Part shown: piece by piece, positions 29,404 to 37,895 of the stretch | Numbering within the stretch: position 1 is the stretch's first letter | How the letters are laid out: every line of letters starts with the position of its first letter | Origin: Streptomyces sp. NBC_01723 | GTDB lineage: Bacteria; Actinomycetota; Actinomycetes; Streptomycetales; Streptomycetaceae | Length of the DNA stretch: 64,000 nt | Reading direction: 5' to 3' | NCBI RefSeq assembly: GCF_036246005.1 | Contig: NZ_CP109171.1 | Span: forward strand, 8,358,001 to 8,422,000 | Notes under the pieces: model-generated | Told to the model about the DNA's origin: nothing | The model's input: only the letters and a program-made list of their open reading frames with translations | The model's database searches: none | Program-made: the position numbers and the translations under genes

Positions 29404-29898
29404 TCACCGTGCGGGGGTCCCCGTCTCGCCGGGCTGGTGGCCGCGCCGGGCGTCGCGGTCGAAGATGCCGAGGATCTCGCAGGGCCCGCCCTCGACGCCG
29501 ATGCTGTGCGGGAGCATGGTGGGGAACTCCGCCGCCTGGTGGGTCTCCACCCGGAACCGCCGGTTGCCGAGGAGCGGCGTCGCGGTGCCCGACAGGACGA
29601 CCAGCCATTCGCGCCCCGGGTGGGCCCGCATGCGCGCGGGATGGTCGGACGCGGGCTCGGTCATGCGCCGGCGCACGACGGTCATGCCGGGCTCGGCCTT
29701 GATGGGCCACCGCATCAGCCCGTGAGCGGCGTCGATCATCGGGGAGGAGACGACGTCGTCGGCGGCGGTCTCGACGAGCTGGTCGAGGGACGTGTCCAGT
29801 GCGCGGGCCAGGGTGACGAGCTGGTCCAGGGCGAGGCGGCGATGGCCGGTCTCGATGCGGCTGAGCGTGGACTGGCTGAGCCGGCCGCGGGCGGCCAT
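29404..29898 (-). pseudogene. XRE-cupin regulator, 5'-truncated
   Basis: The frame starts in the middle of a helix-turn-helix: from the only near start (ATG 29898) it reads MAARGRLSQSTLSRIETG, so helix 1 and part of helix 2 of the XRE domain are missing. The remainder looks normal: RRLALDQLVTLARALDTSLDQLV, then a cupin (HPGREWLVVLSGTATPLLG, AAEFPTMLPHSIGVEGGPCEILGIF). Full-length relatives are about 190 residues; 164 remain. The frame stays open a little upstream but does not resemble an XRE N-terminus. It abuts a 5'-truncated MFS gene on the other strand, so one deletion probably removed both 5' ends and the shared promoter. Confidence 0.65.
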
Positions 29899-30451
29899 GG
29901 CCTCCGGAACCCTCCTGGCGGGTGCCGGGCTCGCGCTGATGGCCGGCGTCGTCTCCGTCGACGGCGGCTACCTGTCCGTCCTGCCCGGCATGCTCGCCAT
30001 GGGTGCGGGCACGGGCCTCGCGATGACACCCTCCACGGAGGCCATCACCAGCGCCCTCCCGCGTGAGCACCAGGGCGTCGCGTCCGCGCTCAACGACGTC
30101 ACCCGCGAATTCGGCACCGCGCTCGGCGTCGCCCTCCTCGGAGCCCTGCTCTCCGCGGGCTACCGCAATGCCATCGACGCCCGGCTCGACGGTGTCCCCG
30201 GCGCGACCGCGGAGACCGCGCGCGAAGGGGTCGCCAACGCGCTCGACGCCGCGCACCGGGCGGGGCCGCGCACGCGGGCGGTGGCGGACGTGGCCCGGAA
30301 GTCGTTCGTCGACGGCCGGCAGCAGGCCATGTGGGCGGGCGTCGCCGTCATGGCGGTCCTCTCCGTCTGCGTCCTCGCCCGGGGCCCGCGGCGCCCCGGC
30401 CCCGCCCAGGCGGACGGACCGGAACCGGCCGACGCGACGACCGGTTCCTGA
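29897..30451 (+). pseudogene. DHA2-type MFS drug exporter, C-terminal remnant
   Basis: About 184 residues corresponding to the last transmembrane helices of a 14-TM EmrB/QacA-type exporter: GTLLAGAGLALMAGV, the conserved PGMLAMGAGTGLAMTPSTEAITSALPREHQGVASALNDVTREFGTALGVALLGALL, a periplasmic-type loop, and a final helix AMWAGVAVMAVLSVCVLA. The first ten or so helices are missing. Homology begins at about 29900, where the XRE-cupin gene on the other strand also begins. An ATG at 29897 exists but has no ribosome site, and a four-helix fragment should not transport. Likely a dead gene from the same deletion. Confidence 0.8.
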
Positions 30452-30632
30452 CCCCGAGACCACCGGGGCCCGCCCCGGCCGGGCACGCCACCGATACGGC
30501 CGACCGGGTGGGGGAGGCCGCACTCGGCGGCGCGCGCCGGGGAAACGGCGTCCGCGCTGCTAGTTTCGCCAGCCGTCGGAGGAAAGCGGACGCCTCGGTC
30601 CGAGGCGCCATTGACATGCGAGGGAGCAGCGG

Positions 30633-31781
30633 GTGACAGATGTGCGCGCGGAATCGTCGGGGGCACGGGCCCCGTTCGGGCGGAGGACCTTCATGGCGTC
30701 GGCCGCTCTGACGGCGGCCGCTCCGGTGGCGGCGGCCACTCCCTCGGCGGTGGCCGCTCCCGTCCCGGCGGCCGGCTGCCCGGTCGCCACGGGCCCCTGC
30801 CCGTCGGTGGCGTCGCTGCTCGCCGTCCCCAAGGACGGCCGGGACGTCGAGTGGCTCAAGGAGTCCCTGCAGGTGGCCGTGGCGCTCGAACTCGCCACGA
30901 TCCCGCCGTACTTGTGCGGCTGGTGGTCCATCGAGGACCGCTCGAGCCAGGCGGCACGGCTGATCCGGCGCATCCTCGCCGACGAGATGTACCACATGGG
31001 CGTGGTCTGCAACCTGCTGGTGGCCGTCGGCGGCCGGCCACGCATCGCGGACGCGGCACTCGCCTATCCCGGGCCGCTCCCCGGCGGGGTGCGCGCCGAC
31101 GTGAACGTCTACCTGTCGGGCCTCACCCGCTCGTACGTGCACGACGTGATGATGGCGATCGAAGCCCCCGACGTGCCGCTCGCCCGGCAGGTGGAGGACG
31201 CGCCCAGCATCGGTGACTTCTACGACGCCCTGCTGGGCGCGTTCAAGGCCGCGGAGCCCGGGATGACGGCGCGGGGGCAGCTCTCCGAGCGCATCGGCAA
31301 CGACGTCATGGAACCCGTGACCGACCTCGACGGCGTCGAGCGCTCGATCGAGATCATCAAGGAGCAGGGCGAGGGCACCGCCAGCTCCCCGGCGGAAGCC
31401 TTCGGTGACGACCACCCCGCCCACTACTACGCCTTCGGCGAGATCTACCACGGGCGGCAGCTGCGCGAGACGGAGGACGGCTGGCAGTTCACCGGCGCCC
31501 CCGTCCCCTTCCCCGCCACGCGCCCCATGGCCCGTGTCCCGGCGGGCGGCTGGTCCGGGGCGTCCACGGCCGTCCAGGGCCTGCTCGACCAGTTCGACAC
31601 CACCTACGCCAAGGTGCTGAGCACCCTGGACGCGGCGTGGACCGACGGGGACCCGCGCACCCTGCGCTCGGCCGTCCGCGCCATGGGCGCGATGGAAGGC
31701 CCCGCGCTGAGGCTGATGGAGACCGCCCTTCCGGACGGCGGGGGCAACTACGGCCCCCGGTTCCGCCCGCCGGGGACGTGA
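30633..31781 (+). CDS. Tat-exported ferritin-like-domain protein (VioB/RebD-type fold)
   Basis: A 382-residue protein with a Tat-like signal (GRRTFMASAALTAAAPVAAATPSAVA). The mature part begins with a ferritin-like four-helix domain: ESLQVAVALELATIPPYLCGWWSI carries the first carboxylate and RLIRRILADEMYHMGVVCNLLVAVGG the E-x-x-H type second site. The rest resembles the iminophenyl-pyruvate dimer synthase-like domain, including AHYYAFGEIYHGRQL. The family name comes from indolocarbazole/violacein enzymes, but many secreted members have no known reaction. A di-metal oxidase is possible. It is monocistronic; the GTG start has GGAG upstream. Confidence 0.72.
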   Translation: MTDVRAESSGARAPFGRRTFMASAALTAAAPVAAATPSAVAAPVPAAGCPVATGPCPSVASLLAVPKDGRDVEWLKESLQVAVALELATIPPYLCGWWSIEDRSSQAARLIRRILADEMYHMGVVCNLLVAVGGRPRIADAALAYPGPLPGGVRADVNVYLSGLTRSYVHDVMMAIEAPDVPLARQVEDAPSIGDFYDALLGAFKAAEPGMTARGQLSERIGNDVMEPVTDLDGVERSIEIIKEQGEGTASSPAEAFGDDHPAHYYAFGEIYHGRQLRETEDGWQFTGAPVPFPATRPMARVPAGGWSGASTAVQGLLDQFDTTYAKVLSTLDAAWTDGDPRTLRSAVRAMGAMEGPALRLMETALPDGGGNYGPRFRPPGT

Positions 31782-31790
31782 CGCGCTCCG

Positions 31791-32177
31791 CTACTTGCTG
31801 TGCACGATCTGGATCAGGTTGCCGCAGGTGTCGTCCAGCACCGCGGTGGTGATGGCCCCCATCTCCAGAGGTTCCTGGGTGAAGCGCACCCCGAGCGCGC
31901 GCAGCCGGTCGAACTCCGCCGGCACGTCGTCCACGGCGAAGGAGGCGGCCGGGATGCCGTCGTGGGCCAGCGCCTCCTTGTAGGGCCGCACCGCGGGGTG
32001 GCCGGAGGGCTCCAGCAGAAGCTCGGTTCCGTCGGGGGCCTCCGGTGAGACCACGGTCAGCCACCGGTCCGTGCCCATGGGGACGTCGTGCTTCTTCACG
32101 AAGCCCAGAACATCGGTGTAGAAGCGCAGGGCGTTCTCCTGGTCGTCTACGAACACGCTGGTGAGATGGATTTTCAT
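31791..32177 (-). CDS. VOC-family (glyoxalase-like) protein
   Basis: A 128-residue single-domain vicinal-oxygen-chelate protein: MKIHLTSVFVDDQENALRFYTDVLGFV at the start, WLTVVSPE, LLLEPSGHPAV, and the C-terminal FTQEPLEMGAITTAVLDDTCGNLIQIV. Members act as glyoxalases, dioxygenases or thiol transferases (including antibiotic resistance); the substrate cannot be named. Its ATG overlaps the stop of the upstream ArsR gene as ATGA, so the two are translationally coupled and probably controlled by that regulator. Confidence 0.85.
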   Translation of the reverse strand: MKIHLTSVFVDDQENALRFYTDVLGFVKKHDVPMGTDRWLTVVSPEAPDGTELLLEPSGHPAVRPYKEALAHDGIPAASFAVDDVPAEFDRLRALGVRFTQEPLEMGAITTAVLDDTCGNLIQIVHSK

Positions 32178-32467
32178 GGGGTGCTCTCCGGTGCGTCGGG
32201 TCTGAGCCATCGGGTCACGATGCGCTCCAGGGGTTCGGTGTCGAGGTCGTGGAACTTGTACCGGCCCTCACGCCTCGGGATGACCAGGCCCGCCGCCTCC
32301 AGCACGGCCAGATGCTGGCTGACCGCCTGCCGGGACAGGCCCAGGCCGTGCTTGGTGGTCAGGCGGGCGCATATCTCGAACAGGCTCTGGCCGTCCCGTT
32401 CCGCCAGTTCGTCAAGGATGCGCCGACGGGTGGGGTCGGCCAGGGCCTTGAACACATCCTGCGTCAT
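32174..32467 (-). CDS. ArsR-family repressor
   Basis: A 97-residue winged-helix regulator: VFKALADPTRRRILDELAERDGQSLFEICARL, then the recognition helix LSRQAVSQHLAVLEAAGLVIPRREGRYKFHDL. No thiol metal motif (such as CxCxxC) is present, so it is probably not a metal sensor. The start at 32467 follows family length; a longer frame to 32503 would run through the operator. A perfect inverted repeat (32477-32500) sits directly upstream, suggesting autorepression. ATGA overlap couples it to the VOC protein, a pairing common for this ArsR subgroup. Confidence 0.87.
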   Translation of the reverse strand: MTQDVFKALADPTRRRILDELAERDGQSLFEICARLTTKHGLGLSRQAVSQHLAVLEAAGLVIPRREGRYKFHDLDTEPLERIVTRWLRPDAPESTP

Positions 32468-32476
32468 GGCCCCACC

Positions 32477-32500
32477 ATAGGCAAGTAGCGGCTTGCCTAT
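32477..32500. promoter_or_regulatory. ArsR operator candidate
   Basis: Perfect 9-bp inverted repeat ATAGGCAAG / CTTGCCTAT separated by 6 bp, 10 bp upstream of the ArsR start. Symmetry and position fit a repressor site. Confidence 0.7.
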
Positions 32501-33573
32501 CAACCTCTGGTCGTCCAGGCGCCCGGCGCCGGAGGGCCGGAGAGGGCGCGGACCAGGGACTCCGCCGGCAGCGCGGGGGCCGTTCGGCCGTCGAGGCCGG
32601 TGGTCGTGGTCGCTGCCAGCAGGGAGTTGAGCACCGCCTCCTCGACGGCGTCGAGCACCGCTTCGAACAGCGGGTTCAGGTCGGCGTCGGCCACCGGGGC
32701 GCCGCCCGGGCGGGTGGCGAAGGCGACGGCGTAGTCACCGCTGCCGTGGCTGTACGCGGCGCCGGTGCGTGCCAACGCGAACACCGCGCGCCGGGCGACC
32801 CGGGTGAGCTGCCGGGCGTCGAGCGGCGCGTCGGTGGCCACCACGATCATGCACGAGCCCGCGTCCGCGACCGGCCCCGCACTGTCCGCCCCGAGGACGC
32901 CCAGGGAGCGCGGGGTGAGGGTCCGGCCGAGCACCCGGAGCGTGCCGCCGAAGTTCGCCTGCACCAGGACGCCCACCGTGCGGCGCCGGCCACCCGCTTC
33001 CGGAGTGCGCGAGGCGGTGCCGACACCCGCCTTGAAACCCAGCGCCACGGTGCCGGTTCCGGCGCCGACGCACCCCTCGGCCACGGACCCGCCGGCGGCG
33101 CTGTCCAGGGCGGCGCGCACATGGTCCTCGTGGACGGGACGTGCCCGGATGTCCGACAGGAAGCCGTCGTTGCACTCGCCCACCACGGGGTTGAGACTGC
33201 GCACCTCCTCGCATCCGGGCCGCCGCAGCATCCAGCCGACCAGCGCGTCCGCTACCCGGAAGGCCGACAGGGTGGAGGTGAGCAGGACCGGGGTCTCCAG
33301 CGCGCCCAGTTCGGTGAGCTGGGTGGTGCCGATGAGCTTGCCGTAGCCGTTGCCGCTGAACACCCCGGCCGGCAGCGGGGTCAGGGGGCCGACCAGGTCG
33401 GGCACGACGGCGGTGACTCCGCTGTGGACGTCCGGCGGCCGCCGCACGGTGGTGTGCCCGACGCGGACGCCCGGCACGTCGGTGATGGCGTTGCGGGGCC
33501 CGGGGGCGCCGGACCCGATGACGACACCGAGGTCACGCGCCCGGGGCCGGGAAGTGACGGAGGAGGATTCCAT
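32500..33573 (-). CDS. P1-family (DmpA-type) aminopeptidase
   Basis: A 357-residue Ntn-hydrolase-like peptidase. Family landmarks are AITDVPGVRVGHTTV at the N-terminus, VFSGNGYGKLIG, NPVVGECNDGFLSDIR, GCVGAGTGTVALGFKAGVGTASR, and the self-cleavage/nucleophile region DAGSCMIVVATDAPLDARQL, with Ser as the expected new N-terminal nucleophile of the beta chain. These enzymes release N-terminal residues from peptides and amides, including D-amino acid or beta-peptide substrates. The ATG at 33573 gives a normal length; a longer frame to 33765 adds low-complexity sequence and would overlap the leader ORF region. The 3' end touches the ArsR operator. Confidence 0.85.
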   Translation of the reverse strand: MESSSVTSRPRARDLGVVIGSGAPGPRNAITDVPGVRVGHTTVRRPPDVHSGVTAVVPDLVGPLTPLPAGVFSGNGYGKLIGTTQLTELGALETPVLLTSTLSAFRVADALVGWMLRRPGCEEVRSLNPVVGECNDGFLSDIRARPVHEDHVRAALDSAAGGSVAEGCVGAGTGTVALGFKAGVGTASRTPEAGGRRRTVGVLVQANFGGTLRVLGRTLTPRSLGVLGADSAGPVADAGSCMIVVATDAPLDARQLTRVARRAVFALARTGAAYSHGSGDYAVAFATRPGGAPVADADLNPLFEAVLDAVEEAVLNSLLAATTTTGLDGRTAPALPAESLVRALSGPPAPGAWTTRG

Positions 33574-33689
33574 ACGGCCGGACGTTACGTCGCCGAGGAG
33601 CCGGCGGACGAGAAGCGAAGGCGGCGTTGTTTCCCGCGACTTCCCGACACCGGCGCCCACGGAGAGCCCACCTTCCGTACGATGTCGCC

Positions 33690-33758
33690 ATGATCCGCAG
33701 CCGACGCCGCCTCGCCGCCCCGCGGTTCCGTGTGCTCGTGCTCCACGGCTGTTGTTGA
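33690..33758 (+). CDS. putative cysteine-sensing leader peptide (ends Cys-Cys-stop)
   Basis: A 22-codon ORF, MIRSRRRLAAPRFRVLVL then HGCC and stop, upstream of a sulfite-oxidase-family gene. Two consecutive TGT codons (33750-33755) directly precede TGA. A -10-like TACGAT at 33678-33683 would start transcription about at the ATG, so the transcript may be leaderless; no Shine-Dalgarno is present. Short leaderless ORFs ending in cysteine codons act as cysteine-responsive attenuators of sulfur genes in mycobacteria, and this arrangement is closely similar. Hairpins follow at 33781-33852. Functional assignment is inference. Confidence 0.6.
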   Translation: MIRSRRRLAAPRFRVLVLHGCC

Positions 33759-33780
33759 TCCGCACCGCTTAGTTCCCCGG

Positions 33781-33852
33781 GGGAGACGGCCGTTCGCCGC
33801 CGCGCTCACGGGACCGGTACCGCCGTCTCCCTGCCCGCCTTGCGTGCGGGCA
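33781..33852 (+). promoter_or_regulatory. hairpin region between leader ORF and sulfite-oxidase gene (attenuator candidate)
   Basis: Two adjoining inverted repeats. GGGAGACGGC (33781-33790) pairs perfectly with GCCGTCTCCC (33822-33831). Immediately after, TGCCCGC (33832-33838) pairs with GCGGGCA (33846-33852). A CCCC/GGGG tract at 33775-33782 overlaps the first arm and could compete with it. The region lies between the Cys-Cys leader stop and the downstream start codon, as expected for attenuation or start-site control. Confidence 0.5.
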
Positions 33853-33907
33853 CCCTCTTGTCTCCGCGCGGGACCGCCCGCGCCCTCCCTGCGAAAGGCA
33901 GGCCGTC

Positions 33908-35164
33908 ATGCGTACCCACGAATCCGCCTACGACCGCCGCAGACTGCGCCAGTGGCTGGCCGGCGAGGCCCGGGCCGACGGCGTCTCCCGGCGCGACATG
34001 CTCCGGCTCCTCGCCGCTGCCGGAGCAGCCGGGGCCGCACCCGTGGCCCTGGGCACACCGGCCCGTGCCGCCGCTACGGCGCCCGGCATCGTCAAGCCCC
34101 TGCCCGAGGAGCTGTTCACCGTCCGCGGCACGAACGCCGAGACACGGTTCGCCGCACTCGCGGGTACCGGTTACCACACGCCCAACGACCGCTTCTTCGT
34201 ACGCAATCACACCTCGACCCCCGTCCTCTCGGCGGCCGACTGGGCCCTCACCGTGCACGGCGACGGCCTCACCCGCGACCGGACCGTCGACTTCTCCCTG
34301 GCCGATCTGAGGAAACTGCCGTCCGTCACCCACAGCGCGTTCGTGGAGTGCGCGGGCAACGGGCGCAGCCTCTTCACCGGTCAGCAGGGCCAGACCGTCG
34401 GCGGGACGTCCTGGGCCCTCGGCGCCATCGGTGTCGCCCGGTGGCGCGGGGTCCGCCTGGCGGACGTCCTCAGGCGCGCGGGGCTGAGCCGCCGGGCCGT
34501 GGACGTGATGCCCCGCGGCCTCGACGCCGACTACGTCACCGCCGACGGCGCCGGCCTCGGACGGGTCCGCCGCCCGCTCCCGCTGTCCAAGGCGCTCGAC
34601 GACGTCCTGCTCGCCTACGAGATGAACGGCGAACCACTGCCGCCCGACCACGGACACCCCGTGCGCGTCCTCGTCCCGTCCTGGATCGGCATCGCGTCCA
34701 TCAAGTGGGTCGGCGACATCGAGGTCTCCGCCGAGCCGCTGTACTCGCCCTGGAACACCGACTTCTACCGACTGTTCGGGGACGCGTACCCGGACGGGGG
34801 GACCGCGCCGCTCACCCGGCAGACGGTCAAGAGCGCCTGGGAGCTGGACGTGCCGGCGAACCTGGCGGCCGGGGTCACCCACCGGCTCACCGGCCGTTCC
34901 TGGTCCGGCGCGGGTGGAGTCGTCCGCGTGGACGTCAGCACTGACGGAGGCGCCACCTGGAACAGGGCCCGGCTCCACGACGCGCCCCGGCGCGACGGCT
35001 GGGTCCGCTGGTCCACCCGCTGGCGCCCGGCGACGCCGGGCCCGTACACCCTGCTCGCGCGGGCGACGGACAGCGCGGGCCGGACCCAGCCCGACGCGAC
35101 CGTCCACAACACGCAGGGCTACCTGTTCGACGCGGTCGTGCGGCACCCGGTCAACGCCGTGTGA
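33908..35164 (+). CDS. Tat-exported sulfite-oxidase-family molybdoenzyme
   Basis: A 418-residue protein with a Tat signal (SRRDMLRLLAAAGAAGAAPVA). The molybdopterin domain has the ligand cysteine in VECAGNGRSLF (about residue 147) plus NDRFFVRNH, RWRGVRLADVLRRAG and VRVLVPSWIGIASIKWVGDIEV. The C-terminal Mo-co dimerisation domain is recognisable at TGRSWSGAGGVVRVDVSTDGGATWNRARL. No heme domain is present. It should be folded with cofactor in the cytoplasm and exported; sulfite or a related sulfur or oxidised substrate is likely. A Cys-Cys leader ORF and hairpins upstream suggest cysteine-dependent control. The 3' end overlaps the convergent AraC gene by 14 bp. Confidence 0.88.
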   Translation: MRTHESAYDRRRLRQWLAGEARADGVSRRDMLRLLAAAGAAGAAPVALGTPARAAATAPGIVKPLPEELFTVRGTNAETRFAALAGTGYHTPNDRFFVRNHTSTPVLSAADWALTVHGDGLTRDRTVDFSLADLRKLPSVTHSAFVECAGNGRSLFTGQQGQTVGGTSWALGAIGVARWRGVRLADVLRRAGLSRRAVDVMPRGLDADYVTADGAGLGRVRRPLPLSKALDDVLLAYEMNGEPLPPDHGHPVRVLVPSWIGIASIKWVGDIEVSAEPLYSPWNTDFYRLFGDAYPDGGTAPLTRQTVKSAWELDVPANLAAGVTHRLTGRSWSGAGGVVRVDVSTDGGATWNRARLHDAPRRDGWVRWSTRWRPATPGPYTLLARATDSAGRTQPDATVHNTQGYLFDAVVRHPVNAV

Positions 35165-36023
35165 CACCCGCACGCGGGACGGACCGGCCCGGTGACGAGC
35201 CGGGCCAGGCGACGTCGTCGATCGCCAGCCACGGCGCGGCGGCCAGGGCGGTGGGGGTGAGACCGGTGAACGCCCGCACCTCGCGGTGGAGGTGGGACTG
35301 GTCGGCGTAGCCGCCCTCCGTGGCCGCGGCGGCCGGGGTGAGGCCCGCCGCGAGGAGGTGGGCGGCGTGGTCGAAGCGGACGAGACGCGCGGCGCGCTTG
35401 GGCGTGATGCCGAGCTGGGCCGTGAAACGCGCCGACAGGTGCTTGCGGCTCCAACCGACCTCGCCGGCGAGGCCGTCGACCCGTACGCGCCCCCGGCCGG
35501 TGAGCGTCCGCCGCCAGGTGTGGGCGACCTCCGGGTCGACCGGACGCCGGTGAGCCGTCCGGCGGAGCAGCATGCGCGCCGCGAGGGCGAACCGTTCGTC
35601 CCACGACCCCGCGGCGCGCAGTTCCTCCTCGGTCCGTTCCGCGTCCCGGCCCCAGACGTCGGCGAAGGACTCGACCCGCCCGCTGAGGTCGGTCGACCAG
35701 CCCAGCACGGCGGTCGCCACGGCGGGCTCCAGCCGGATCTGGAGGCACTCGCCCACCCGTCCCGACGCCCGCAGCTCGCCCGGGAGGAGACCGGCGACGA
35801 AGCTGCCGTGACGGTGCCGGCCGTGGGCGCCGTACCGGATGCCGTCGCCCTCGCTCAGGTCGATGAGCAGGGTGACGGACGGGTGCGCGACCATCGCGAT
35901 GTCCGTGAAGGAAGGGACGGGCTGCCGAAAGCCGGCCATGCTGATGCCCGGCAGCCGGGCCGAGGGGCGCGGGACGGCGATGTCCACGCTCGTCCAGTCG
36001 GGTGGCGCGTCCGGCGGCAACAC
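35151..36023 (-). CDS. AraC-family transcriptional regulator
   Basis: A 290-residue regulator with an N-terminal ligand/dimerisation region (residues 1-170, including a short beta-rich part SVTLLIDLSEGDGIRYG) and a C-terminal AraC domain: VDGLAGEVGWSRKHLSARFTAQLGITPKRAARLVRFDHA and YADQSHLHREVRAFTGLTPTAL. It starts at GTG 36023, 16 bp after the stop of an alpha/beta hydrolase on the same strand, so the two probably form an operon. The effector is unknown. Confidence 0.87.
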   Translation of the reverse strand: MLPPDAPPDWTSVDIAVPRPSARLPGISMAGFRQPVPSFTDIAMVAHPSVTLLIDLSEGDGIRYGAHGRHRHGSFVAGLLPGELRASGRVGECLQIRLEPAVATAVLGWSTDLSGRVESFADVWGRDAERTEEELRAAGSWDERFALAARMLLRRTAHRRPVDPEVAHTWRRTLTGRGRVRVDGLAGEVGWSRKHLSARFTAQLGITPKRAARLVRFDHAAHLLAAGLTPAAAATEGGYADQSHLHREVRAFTGLTPTALAAAPWLAIDDVAWPGSSPGRSVPRAGVTRR

Positions 36024-36039
36024 GGAACCAGTCTAGGTC

Positions 36040-36876
36040 TCAGTGGGCGACGGGCGGAGCGCCGGCGCCCCTCGCGGCGAAACGCAGCAGCAGTTCGGCG
36101 GTCGCCGCGGGCGCTTCGAGCGGGGGAAGGTGCCCCACCCCCGGCAGCATCTCGACCCGCGTGCCGGGCACGACGCCGTACCGGTGTGCCGACGCCGGTT
36201 CCCAACGGGGGTCGGCGTCGCCGAAGACGGCCAGCACCGGGAGGCGGAGCGCCGCGAGGCGCTCGGGCACGGCGCGCTCGGTGATGTACGCGATGTTCCG
36301 GCGCGACAGCGTCCGGAACGCCCGGTACGAGGTGTTCCGCAGATCGTCGATCATCCCGTCCGGGACGTCCACGGGTCGGGCGGCCGTCGCGCCGATCCCC
36401 TTGCGGATCATCGCGTCCGTGCGGCGCGACCACAGCAGGCGGCCGAACGGCGGGCCCAGCAGCAGGCGGAGGACGAGCGGCTGCGTGCGGAACGCGTCCA
36501 TGTCCGGTCCCGTGCTGACCAGCGCTACGGCCCCCACCAGTTCTGGGCGCCGCTCGGCGAGCGCCGTCGCGACGTACCCGCCGCTGGAGTGCCCGGCCAC
36601 GGTCACGGAGCGAAGCCCCAGGTCGTCGAGGAGCGCCGCGACGCGATCCGCCTGCGCGGGCACCTCGTACGACTCCGCGGGCGGGGACTGACCGCAGCCC
36701 GGTAGGTCGACCCGGACGACGTGATGTCGGGCGGCGAGTGCGGGGATCACGGGGCCCCAGGACGCGCCCGAGGCTCCGGTGCCGTGGACGAGCAGCAGCG
36801 GCGGCGCCTGTGGCGGGCCGTCGCGCACCACGTGCAGGCCGTGCGAGAGGTGAGTGCGGGTGCCGTTCTCCTTCAT
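36040..36876 (-). CDS. alpha/beta hydrolase
   Basis: A 278-residue alpha/beta hydrolase: oxyanion motif [15 protein letters not shown], nucleophile elbow VAGHSSGGY (Ser near 103), acid region [10 protein letters not shown], and catalytic His in [13 protein letters not shown] helical cap lies between residues about 130 and 200. Cytoplasmic. The substrate cannot be predicted. It is upstream of an AraC regulator gene and divergent from another hydrolase (37057) across about 180 bp. Confidence 0.85.
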   Translation of the reverse strand: MKENGTRTHLSHGLHVVRDGPPQAPPLLLVHGTGASGASWGPVIPALAARHHVVRVDLPGCGQSPPAESYEVPAQADRVAALLDDLGLRSVTVAGHSSGGYVATALAERRPELVGAVALVSTGPDMDAFRTQPLVLRLLLGPPFGRLLWSRRTDAMIRKGIGATAARPVDVPDGMIDDLRNTSYRAFRTLSRRNIAYITERAVPERLAALRLPVLAVFGDADPRWEPASAHRYGVVPGTRVEMLPGVGHLPPLEAPAATAELLLRFAARGAGAPPVAH

Positions 36877-37056
36877 GCCTGCGATGGTGCGGTCGGCCCC
36901 GGTCGCGCGTCTTGTACGAATGTCGGCTCATCATTACGGGTGAAAATGTGGCATGTCCGACATAGACGTAGTGTGGCGGGGACGGACTCGGCCACGGCCT
37001 CCGGCCCCGGCCAGGGTCCGGCACTCTCTCCTGCCCCGGACGCGGAAGGATCAGCA

Positions 37057-37887
37057 ATGGGCACGGTCACCACCTCGGACGGCACCACCATCTTCTACAA
37101 GGACTGGGGGCCGCGCGACGCGCAGCCGATCGTCTTCCACCACGGCTGGCCGCTCAGCGGGGACGACTGGGACAACCAGATGTTGTTCTTCCTCTCGCAC
37201 GGCTACCGCGTGATCGCCCACGACCGGCGCGGTCACGGGCGTTCCGGCCAGTCCGCGACCGGCCACGACATGGACACCTACGCCGCCGACGTGGCGGCCG
37301 TGACCGACGCGCTCGACCTGAAGAACGCCGTGCACATCGGGCATTCGACCGGCGGCGGCGAGGTCGCGCACTACGTGGCGCGTGCCAAGCCGGGCCGGGT
37401 CGCGAAGGCCGTGCTCCTGAGCGCCGTCCCCCCGATCATGGTCAAGTCCGAGTCCAATCCCGGCGGCACGCCGATCGAGGTCTTCGACGAGTTCCGCGCG
37501 GCCCTCGCCGCCAACCGAGCGCAGTTCTACATCGAGGTGCCGTCCGGGCCCTTCTACGGCTTCAACCGGGAGGGGGCGAAGGTGTCGCAGGGCCTCATCG
37601 ACAACTGGTGGCGCCAGGGGATGAGGGGCGCGGCCAACGCCCACTACGAGTGCATCAAGGCGTTCTCCGAGACCGACTTCACCGAGGACCTCGAGCGGAT
37701 CGACGTACCGGTCCTCGTCGCGCACGGCACGGACGACCAGGTCGTGCCCTACGCGGACGCGGGGCCGCTGTCCGCCGAGATCCTCAAGCACGGCACCCTC
37801 AAGTCGTACGAGGGATTCCCGCACGGCATGCACTCGACCCACGCGGAGGTCGTCAATCCCGACCTCCTGGCCTTCGTGAAGTCATAG
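37057..37887 (+). CDS. alpha/beta hydrolase, non-heme chloroperoxidase type
   Basis: A 276-residue hydrolase very like cofactor-free haloperoxidases/esterases: [42 protein letters not shown], nucleophile elbow [16 protein letters not shown], acid near [10 protein letters not shown], and catalytic His in [19 protein letters not shown]. In vivo these enzymes are usually esterases or perhydrolases; the haloperoxidase activity is largely an assay property. The ATG at 37057 has GGAAGGA at good spacing. A long open frame upstream (from 36721) is antisense to the neighbouring hydrolase and not real. Confidence 0.9.
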   Translation: MGTVTTSDGTTIFYKDWGPRDAQPIVFHHGWPLSGDDWDNQMLFFLSHGYRVIAHDRRGHGRSGQSATGHDMDTYAADVAAVTDALDLKNAVHIGHSTGGGEVAHYVARAKPGRVAKAVLLSAVPPIMVKSESNPGGTPIEVFDEFRAALAANRAQFYIEVPSGPFYGFNREGAKVSQGLIDNWWRQGMRGAANAHYECIKAFSETDFTEDLERIDVPVLVAHGTDDQVVPYADAGPLSAEILKHGTLKSYEGFPHGMHSTHAEVVNPDLLAFVKS

Positions 37888-37895
37888 CGGACGGC

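Noticed and set aside
36721..37056. N-terminal extension of the chloroperoxidase-type hydrolase
   Set aside because: It is antisense to the 36040-36876 hydrolase and lacks similarity; ATG 37057 has a good ribosome site.
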